From Turneriella sp942492915 (GTDB lineage Bacteria; Spirochaetota; Leptospiria; Turneriellales; Turneriellaceae), in contig OW818662.1 in assembly GCA_942492915.1 (NCBI GenBank), positions 3,286,001-3,350,000 of the forward strand: DNA of 64,000 bases, given 5' to 3'. The notes under the pieces are model-generated. The model was not told the DNA's origin and made no database searches. It was given only the letters and a program-made list of their open reading frames with translations. Positions within the stretch are counted from its first letter, which is position 1. Every line of letters starts with the position of its first letter. Below, piece after piece: positions 58,888 to 64,000 of the stretch. The position numbers and the translations under genes were made by a program.

Positions 58888-60360
58888 ATGAAAACCGAAT
58901 CGCAACGCACAATCGCCGTCGCACCGGGCGACGGTATCGGCCCTGAAATCATGAAAGCGGTGATGGCTGTCTTCAATGCCGCCCAGGTGCCATTACAGTT
59001 TGAAACTGTCGAAATGGGTAAAGACATCGATTTGGCAGGTAACTCCACCGGTATGACCGAAACCTCAAAGCGGGTGATTGAACAGCTCGGTATTCTGTTC
59101 AAGGGCCCGATGGAAACGCCCAAGGGGGCCGGAGTGAAGAGCATCAACGTCACCGCCCGCAAAGTCTGGAACACCTACGCAAATAAGCGCGTCTTTCGCA
59201 GTCTCGCAGGTGTCGATACGGTCTTTTCGCGCGCAGGTATACCGATCAACATTACGATAATTCGCGAGAACATCGAAGATACCTATGGTGGCATAGAGCA
59301 CATGCTCACCCACGATGTCGCGCTCTGTCGCCGGTTTATCACGAGACCCGGTTCGCTACAGGTGCATCGCTACGCATTTGAAGTGGCGCGGCATAAAGGC
59401 GCGAAGAAGGTTACCTGCGGCCACAAGGCAAACATAATGAAAATTACCGACGGATTGTTTCTCGAGACTTTTTATCAGGTCGCGCGCGAATACCCAGATA
59501 TTGCTGCGAACGACATCATTGTCGACGACCTCGCCATGAAGCTTGTGTCGCGTCCTGATATTTTTGAAATTGTGGTGCTGCCCAACCTGCAGGGAGACAT
59601 CATTTCTGATCTGTGCGCAGGACTCGTTGGCGGGCTCGGGTTTGCGCCCTCGGCAAATATCGGCGACCATATTTCGATCTTTGAAGCAGTTCACGGCACA
59701 GCGCCCGACATTGCCGGCAAGAATATCGCCAACCCGACGGCGCTGCTGCTGAGCGGCTGCATGATGCTGCGCCACCTTGAACTAGGGTCCCAGGCGGCGC
59801 TCATCGAAAACGCTCTGCTGGCAACTCTTGAAGAAGGTGCACGCACTGCCGACTTCGGCGACAAAACCCACCCCCCGCTATCGACCCCCGAATTTACCAC
59901 AAGAGTGGCGAATAATCTGGGTATGCAGCCGCATTGGTCTGACATCGCGCCAGCCGGTGTGTCTGAACAAAAGTTCACGCTGCCCAAAATGCCTGAGATC
60001 AATCGCATGATGGTCACGCCGCCGCCCGCAAGCGCTGAAATTCAGGGTGCGGACTTTTTTGTTGAGAGCATCGAACAGCCCGCGAAGCTCGCGCAGCTGG
60101 TTCAAGGCCTTGCTGGCGAAGGGTACACCATTTCGACAATCAGCAATCGTGGCACCCAGGTCTGGCCAACTGCTTCGCGCTTCACCGAACTCATTAACCA
60201 ATACCGCGTGCGGATAGAGAAACGCCCCGAAACAAGCCTCGACCAACAGGCGGTGCTCGCACTCGCTCAGAAAATCGCCGGCCACCTGAAGATTTGCTCG
60301 ATCGAATACCTGATGGCGTACGATGGTAAGAAAGGCTACTCGCTGGCGCAGGGGCAATAA
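58888..60360 (+). CDS. icd: Isocitrate dehydrogenase
   Basis: 490 aa. The isopropylmalate/isocitrate dehydrogenase fold shows APGDGIGPEIMKAVMAVF, IRENIEDTYGGIEHMLTHDVAL, CGHKANIMKITDGLFLE, DLAMKLVSRPDIFEIVVLPNLQGDIISDLCAGLVGGLGFAPSANIG and the cofactor loop AVHGTAPDIAGKNIANPTALLLS. Compared with 330- to 420-residue enzymes it has an extra C-terminal domain of ~110 residues, as in the ~490-residue type known from Thermus and some alphaproteobacteria. The cofactor loop HGTAPDIAGKNIANP is common to NADP- and NAD-forms, so specificity is not settled here. It makes 2-oxoglutarate in the TCA cycle. Confidence 0.93.
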   Translation: MKTESQRTIAVAPGDGIGPEIMKAVMAVFNAAQVPLQFETVEMGKDIDLAGNSTGMTETSKRVIEQLGILFKGPMETPKGAGVKSINVTARKVWNTYANKRVFRSLAGVDTVFSRAGIPINITIIRENIEDTYGGIEHMLTHDVALCRRFITRPGSLQVHRYAFEVARHKGAKKVTCGHKANIMKITDGLFLETFYQVAREYPDIAANDIIVDDLAMKLVSRPDIFEIVVLPNLQGDIISDLCAGLVGGLGFAPSANIGDHISIFEAVHGTAPDIAGKNIANPTALLLSGCMMLRHLELGSQAALIENALLATLEEGARTADFGDKTHPPLSTPEFTTRVANNLGMQPHWSDIAPAGVSEQKFTLPKMPEINRMMVTPPPASAEIQGADFFVESIEQPAKLAQLVQGLAGEGYTISTISNRGTQVWPTASRFTELINQYRVRIEKRPETSLDQQAVLALAQKIAGHLKICSIEYLMAYDGKKGYSLAQGQ

Positions 60361-60390
60361 GTTGTGAACGAACTGCCAAAGGCTTGACGG

Positions 60391-60975
60391 TTGCAAAGAA
60401 CGATACCTGAGGGTGTGATGCTGCGTAGTCTCAGCCATCGGCGGTCATACCAGGTTTTGCTAGCCTTGCTGGCCGTTACACTTTGCCTGCAGGCCGAACA
60501 GAGTGCAACGGTTTTCATCAACAATGAAATCCGCATTGAATTTGGCGGCCCGTTCGCGCTGCGCGACCAACCTGGCGAAACTCTGTATCCTCAGCATTTC
60601 GCCAAACCTCTGCAAACGATCGACTTCTGCAAATGGAACCCTCAGCCCCCGCATGTGCAGCAGGTCTCTCGGCCGCGTACCGGGTTTCTTTGCGAGTTGC
60701 ATATTCTGCCCGCGCTGGGCGAGAGCGATGTCTTGGCTGCGGTGCAGGCCGCTCATGAGCAAGAGAGCCGCAAGCACGTGCGCAATTTTCGTCTCGAAAC
60801 CGTCTCAATCGGCAAGCACCGCGTGGTGCGCTGGCGCTTTCAGGCAGGCAAAACCCGGCTAGACCATTTCATGCTGATTGGCAAAAAGTATAACTACCTG
60901 TTTGTTTCATCGCCCTATGGCAGCAATGGCGCAATTGAGGATATAATAAGCAAGGCGAGCTTTTTCCCTAGTTAA
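60391..60975 (+). CDS. Hypothetical secreted protein
   Basis: 194 aa from a TTG, or 185 from an ATG at 60418 (MLRSLSHRR). A signal peptide-like segment (YQVLLALLAVTLCLQAEQS) precedes a compact domain with strands and one cysteine (FLCELHILPALGESDVLAAVQAAHEQESRKH, VSIGKHRVVRWRFQAGKTRLDHFMLIGKKYNYLFVSS). No family was recognised. It follows icd by 30 bases. The stop TAA lies inside the loop of a small palindrome (60959-60984). Confidence 0.55.
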   Translation: MQRTIPEGVMLRSLSHRRSYQVLLALLAVTLCLQAEQSATVFINNEIRIEFGGPFALRDQPGETLYPQHFAKPLQTIDFCKWNPQPPHVQQVSRPRTGFLCELHILPALGESDVLAAVQAAHEQESRKHVRNFRLETVSIGKHRVVRWRFQAGKTRLDHFMLIGKKYNYLFVSSPYGSNGAIEDIISKASFFPS

Positions 60976-60984
60976 GGAAAAAGC
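60959..60984 (+). terminator. Hairpin around the stop codon of the gene at 60391
   Basis: GCTTTTTCC (60959-60967) pairs with GGAAAAAGC (60976-60984), and the TAA stop (60973-60975) is in the loop. It may end the transcript of icd and the following gene. No T-run follows. Confidence 0.5.
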
Positions 60985-61029
60985 GCAACCATCCGCACGG
61001 GCCGTGATACGCAAATCTAATTGACCATC

Positions 61030-61044
61030 TGACCGACCGTTCAT
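61030..61044. promoter_or_regulatory. Probable TetR operator, copy 1
   Basis: TGACCGACCGTTCAT, reverse complement ATGAACGGTCGGTCA, lies 11 bases before the TetR gene start. It matches copy 2 (61673) at 12 of 15 positions with pattern ATGAACGNNNGGTCA. Confidence 0.55.
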
Positions 61045-61054
61045 ATAGGGCAGC

Positions 61055-61639
61055 GTGCAGGCAAAAACCACGCGCGAAAAGATTATCGACGACTGCATCC
61101 AGCTTCTCTGGAAAAACGGCGTCAACGGCACCAGCATGTCTGACATTGCCGAGAAGGCCGCAATTCTCAAAGGTTCTTTCTATAACTATTTCAAAAGTAA
61201 AGAAGAGTTTGTCGGCGCCGTGCTCGATTCGTACGCGCAGCGTTGGGAGACCAACGTCGTCGCGATCTTTCGCGAGAAAAAACTTAGCGCGCGTGCACAG
61301 TTCAAAAAATATTTCGAGCGCATGAAAGAAATGGCGGCGACGATGCAATACACTCAAGGCTCGCTCGTTGGCAATTTTGCGCAAGAGCTTTCGGGCGCGA
61401 GCGAGAAGTTCGCCGCGCAGAGCGAAAAAGTTTTTCGCCGCATGCAGTCATACCTCACCGAGGCGCTGAAAGATGCGCAGGCAAACGGAACACTCGCAAA
61501 GGGTGAAGACCCCGAGACCCTCGCCGAAATTATTCTCAACAGCACAGAAGGCGCAATCTTGCGCGCGAAGACGCAGCGCAGCACGCGGCCGATTGAAATT
61601 TTAGAAGAATTTTTTCTGCAGAAATTCGCACCCGTCTGA
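61055..61639 (+). CDS. TetR-family transcriptional regulator
   Basis: 194 aa from a GTG start. The N-terminal helix-turn-helix has TREKIIDDCIQLLWKNGVNGTSMSDIAEKAAILKGSFYNYFKSKEEFVGAVLDSY, the typical TetR DNA-binding domain. The C-terminal ~140 residues should bind a ligand and form the dimer; the pattern resembles the AcrR/NemR group. Probable operators lie just upstream (61030-61044) and in front of the next gene (61673-61687), so it probably regulates both itself and the dehydrogenase/crotonase pair. Confidence 0.88.
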   Translation: MQAKTTREKIIDDCIQLLWKNGVNGTSMSDIAEKAAILKGSFYNYFKSKEEFVGAVLDSYAQRWETNVVAIFREKKLSARAQFKKYFERMKEMAATMQYTQGSLVGNFAQELSGASEKFAAQSEKVFRRMQSYLTEALKDAQANGTLAKGEDPETLAEIILNSTEGAILRAKTQRSTRPIEILEEFFLQKFAPV

Positions 61640-61672
61640 ATTGAGCTAGCTATGGATTTTCACAACTAATAC

Positions 61673-61687
61673 ATGAACGAATGGTCA
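61673..61687. promoter_or_regulatory. Probable TetR operator, copy 2
   Basis: ATGAACGAATGGTCA is close to copy 1 in the opposite orientation. It sits 74 bases upstream of the ATG at 61761 and directly before a long palindrome. A half copy of the AGCTATGG repeat (61648-61662) lies next to it. Confidence 0.55.
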
Positions 61688-61695
61688 TACACAAT

Positions 61696-61743
61696 GAAAT
61701 AGCGACAGAGAGGCTGCCCACGCAGCCCCTCTGTCGCTATTTC
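61696..61743. repeat. 22-bp-arm palindrome in the leader of the gene at 61761
   Basis: The arms at 61696-61717 and 61722-61743 are complementary except at one position, around the loop CCAC. The stem ends 5 bases before the Shine-Dalgarno AAGGAG (61748-61753). No T-run follows. It may control translation or attenuate transcription into this operon. Confidence 0.9.
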
Positions 61744-61760
61744 AACTTAAGGAGAATAAT

Positions 61761-62636
61761 ATGAAACCAAAACACTATCTCGTCGTCGGCGCATCGAGCG
61801 TCGCTGGCCAAAAGGCGATTGAAGCGATTCGCGCAAAAGATGCGAATGCAAAAATCACCGTCACAACTTCGAAGCCCATGCCTGAAGGCAACACAGCGGC
61901 AGACACTGTCTATAGTGTCGATCTGACAAAACCAGAATCCATCCGCAATATCAAGCCTGCGCTCTCGGCACCGGTCGATGTGCTCGTGTTCTGCCCGGCG
62001 TTCGGCATGGTCGGGTACCCGGCAGAGCTTGCGCCCATTGCGGATGTCGAAGCGTGCTTTGACTTTTCGGTGCGCCCGGTCTTGTCGCTGATCAATGAGC
62101 TCAACCCACAGCTGACGATTGGCTTTTCGAGCTATTACTGGCTGCATTCGCTTGAGGTTGCATACGGTTCGATGGCGTTCGCCAAGTATGCACTCGAGAA
62201 ACTCGCGGTCGAAAACCCCAACCACATTCGCATCGTGCGCGCGGGCCTTTTCCCTTCGAAGTCGCTGCGGGGCATTTGCCTGCTGATTCAGCGCGGCGTG
62301 CAGAAAGAGAACTTTCCCGGCGCAACCAAGCTCAAAACCGACTGGAAGGCCTCTGGCCTCAGTTTCAGCGACTATTTCACGCAGTTCGCGCAGGGTTATG
62401 AAAAGAAAGATCTAGCTGGATACTTCACCACGCCTTACCGTGGCACTGAAGAAAAAGACCTCGTGGGTGCAATCGGCGCGGCGCTCGAGCCGCATGCGAA
62501 AGGCATAATCAACGTCGTCGGTGACTCGCTCTGGCAAGAAGACAAGCTTAACCATGTTCCCGATTTTATGGCACGAAACAAAGAAGCATTTCGCCTGGCC
62601 GAATGCTTCGACATTCGCCACCAGAATATAGCATGA
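61761..62636 (+). CDS. NAD(P)-dependent short-chain dehydrogenase-like protein
   Basis: 291 aa with AAGGAG 7 bases before the ATG. KHYLVVGASSVAGQKAIEAI is the Rossmann glycine motif, DVLVFCPAFGM the NNAG-like segment, FSSYYWLHSLEVAYGSMAFAKYALEKLA carries the SxxxxY..K-like region (Tyr and Lys in AYGSMAFAKYAL), and VRAGLFPSKS follows. It is an extended/atypical SDR whose substrate is unknown. The stop overlaps the next ATG by 4 bases, so it is coupled to a crotonase, suggesting an acyl-CoA or aromatic acid pathway. Confidence 0.75.
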   Translation: MKPKHYLVVGASSVAGQKAIEAIRAKDANAKITVTTSKPMPEGNTAADTVYSVDLTKPESIRNIKPALSAPVDVLVFCPAFGMVGYPAELAPIADVEACFDFSVRPVLSLINELNPQLTIGFSSYYWLHSLEVAYGSMAFAKYALEKLAVENPNHIRIVRAGLFPSKSLRGICLLIQRGVQKENFPGATKLKTDWKASGLSFSDYFTQFAQGYEKKDLAGYFTTPYRGTEEKDLVGAIGAALEPHAKGIINVVGDSLWQEDKLNHVPDFMARNKEAFRLAECFDIRHQNIA

Positions 62637-63445
62637 AGTTAAGTGAAATACCTGTCGCGGCCGGCGCCGCGACAGATTTCGATACGCTCTTGGTCGAGGT
62701 CAAAGACCACATCGGTTACATCAGGCTGCGAAGCGGTGAACAGAACGCATTTAATGACCTCTCACTCGAAGAGATCATTGCCGCTCACGACCTCATGGAA
62801 AAGGACCCCGACGTCTGGGGGGTGATCTTCACCTCCGCTAACGAGACGGTCTTTTCAACAGGCCTCGATGCTGGTTTCATGCTGAGCCTCGAACGTGATC
62901 AGAAACTCGACATGTTTCGGCTGCTGTTTGCGGCGACGCGGCGCATCTATGCTTTTGCAAAACCCGAGCTCGTGCTGTTGCCGGGCCATGCGTTTGCCGC
63001 GGGTGCGGTGCTCGCAATGGCCGCTGACTGGCGCTTCATGGCCGAGGGCAAAGGACGCATGGCTTTTCCCGAAGTGATGCTCGGCATTTCAATGCCCGAA
63101 GCGATGATACGCATGATCGCTTCGCAGGTGGGTGAACATAACATGTCGGCGCTCATTCAGACTGGCGATATGTTCAAGACCGAAGACTGCCTGCGCTACG
63201 GTGTCGTGAACGAACTCGTGCCGCCCGCAGAACTGCAGGCACACGGCGAAAAATTCATGCGCCGGCTTTTTCAGAAACCGCTCGCAGGCATTCGCGCAGT
63301 GAAGCGTAACCTGCGCCGCGAGAACCTGAAGTTCTTCGACAACGACCCGAGCCTCGACGCTTTCGCCCACCTCATGGGCGAAAATTTCGAAGAAGCTCTG
63401 CGCGCCGGTGTCGAAGGTCGTCGGCCGAAGTTTCAGAACCCGTAA
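62633..63445 (+). CDS. Enoyl-CoA hydratase/isomerase family protein (crotonase)
   Basis: 270 aa from the ATG at 62633, overlapping the upstream stop as ATGA. The crotonase fold is visible: VEVKDHIGYIRLRSGEQNAFNDLSLEEIIAAHDLM, VFSTGLDAGFMLSLERDQKLDMF, LLPGHAFAAGAVLAMAADWRFMAEGKGRMAFPEVMLGISMPEAM. The oxyanion-hole glycine is in GHAFAAGAV, and one Glu is in FPEV. The usual pair of catalytic glutamates may be incomplete, so it could be a Delta3-Delta2 isomerase. It is likely in fatty or aromatic acid metabolism. The TAA stop is the loop of a long palindrome. Confidence 0.85.
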   Translation: MKLSEIPVAAGAATDFDTLLVEVKDHIGYIRLRSGEQNAFNDLSLEEIIAAHDLMEKDPDVWGVIFTSANETVFSTGLDAGFMLSLERDQKLDMFRLLFAATRRIYAFAKPELVLLPGHAFAAGAVLAMAADWRFMAEGKGRMAFPEVMLGISMPEAMIRMIASQVGEHNMSALIQTGDMFKTEDCLRYGVVNELVPPAELQAHGEKFMRRLFQKPLAGIRAVKRNLRRENLKFFDNDPSLDAFAHLMGENFEEALRAGVEGRRPKFQNP

Positions 63446-63462
63446 CGGGTTCTGAAACTTCG
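63426..63462. repeat. 17-bp-arm palindrome with the stop codon as its loop
   Basis: CGAAGTTTCAGAACCCG (63426-63442) and its exact complement (63446-63462) flank TAA (63443-63445), the crotonase stop codon. The first arm encodes the last residues KFQNP; the second is an inverted copy. Confidence 0.95.
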
Positions 63463-63506
63463 CCCTAAGTAATTGACACCCGCCGCGGCGTGGATGATTG
63501 TCATCT

Positions 63507-64000
63507 ATGGAACAAATCATCGCCGTTAGCTTACCCGCTCTTCTTCTTGCATTTCTGACCCTCAAAGTCATTAACCAGTACGAGCAAGGCCTCATGTTCA
63601 CGCTCGGCAAATTCACCGGCATTAAACAACCTGGCTTACGCCTTATAATCCCGGTTATTCAGCGGATGGTACGCGTCGACATGCGCATTCGCACGCTCGA
63701 TGTCATGAAACAGCAGATCATGACAAAAGACAACGTGCCCGTGCACGTGAACGCGGCGATCTTCTTCAAGGTTGAAAACCCCGAACAGGCGATTATCAAA
63801 GTACAAGATTACGCGTACGCCATCACACAGTATGCCCAGACTGCGTTGCGCGATGTCATAGGCGGCAAGTCGCTCGATACACTGCTCGTTGAACGGCAAG
63901 AGATCGGCGACGCGATCAAAAAGCTCGTCGATAACGAAACAAGCGGCTGGGGTCTCGATGTGAACGCCATTAAGATTCAGGATATCGAAGTGCCAGACGA
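63507..64000 (+). CDS. SPFH/Band 7 (stomatin-like) membrane protein, partial
   Basis: The ATG at 63507 opens a frame of 164 codons to the window edge. One N-terminal membrane helix (AVSLPALLLAFLTLKVI) is followed by the band 7 domain: NQYEQGLMFTLGKFTGIKQPGLRLIIPVIQRMVRVDMRIRTLDVMKQQIMTKDNVPVHVNAAIFFKVENPEQAI. TALRDVIGGKSLDTLLVERQEIGDAIKKLVDNET and VNAIKIQDIEVPD are stomatin-typical. It probably forms membrane scaffold complexes and may partner with an NfeD protein encoded outside the window. Confidence 0.9.
   Translation, partial: MEQIIAVSLPALLLAFLTLKVINQYEQGLMFTLGKFTGIKQPGLRLIIPVIQRMVRVDMRIRTLDVMKQQIMTKDNVPVHVNAAIFFKVENPEQAIIKVQDYAYAITQYAQTALRDVIGGKSLDTLLVERQEIGDAIKKLVDNETSGWGLDVNAIKIQDIEVPD

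Noticed and set aside
43275..60984. A 16-base sequence (TAGTTAAGGAAAAAGC) shared by truB (43275) and the gene end at 60969
   Set aside because: About one such shared 16-mer is expected by chance in a window this size.

Overview
The window is a dense bacterial chromosome segment of moderately high GC, with no prophage, insertion sequence or CRISPR array. Many lipoproteins with relaxed lipoboxes, outer-membrane barrels, MlaA/MlaC, a 7TM-DISM sensor and several SpoIIE-type PP2C phosphatases point to a diderm. My best guess is a spirochaete of the Leptospirales, perhaps Turneriella-like, but this is inference from gene style with no marker-gene comparison.

Layout. 1-6.1 kb: a partial beta-helix lipoprotein, two M20 amidohydrolases resembling ureidoglycolate and allantoate amidohydrolases, a saccharopine-dehydrogenase-like reductase and a YpfJ-type metallopeptidase. 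6.3-8.1 kb: a methyltransferase and an unknown protein. 8.1-11.4 kb: allantoinase, a MazF/ribbon-helix-helix toxin-antitoxin pair and a membrane urate oxidase fused to cytochrome c (PuuD). 11.6-15.2 kb: a large repeat lipoprotein and a small membrane protein. 15.3-19.9 kb: the xanthine dehydrogenase set xdhA-xdhB-xdhC. Together these genes suggest a route from xanthine through urate, allantoin and allantoate to glyoxylate, although the two steps between urate oxidase and allantoin and a ureidoglycine aminohydrolase are not in the window. 19.9-25 kb: a lone tyrosine recombinase, an FKBP lipoprotein, purM and envelope proteins. 25-28.4 kb: a receiver/ATPase protein and a sigma-54 activator. 28.5-32.4 kb: mlaA, mlaC, a scramblase-like protein, zapA and two FKBPs. 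32.4-39.5 kb: a signalling operon of a Ycf46-like AAA ATPase and two PP2C phosphatases. 39.7-44.2 kb: an outer-membrane protein, ornithine decarboxylase, rpmB, HU, truB and tRNA-Ser. 44.3-46.3 kb: arsR-acr3-arsC. 46.4-52.7 kb: a chain of overlapping genes including a circularly permuted phosphatase, MeaB and a CcmAB-like exporter. 52.8-64 kb: recA, an Omp85-type barrel, an MFS transporter, an FGE-like lipoprotein, isocitrate dehydrogenase, a TetR-controlled dehydrogenase/crotonase pair and a partial SPFH protein.

Three things stand out. The segment is full of long, nearly perfect palindromes (fifteen with arms of 13 bp or more). They lie in leaders, across stop codons and inside conserved genes, and some share a GCTATGG/CCATAGC core. 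The phosphatase at 47209-49047 carries all its metal ligands in circularly permuted order. The junction between the AAA ATPase and PP2C genes contains a 56-bp tandem triplication that copies the translation start region.
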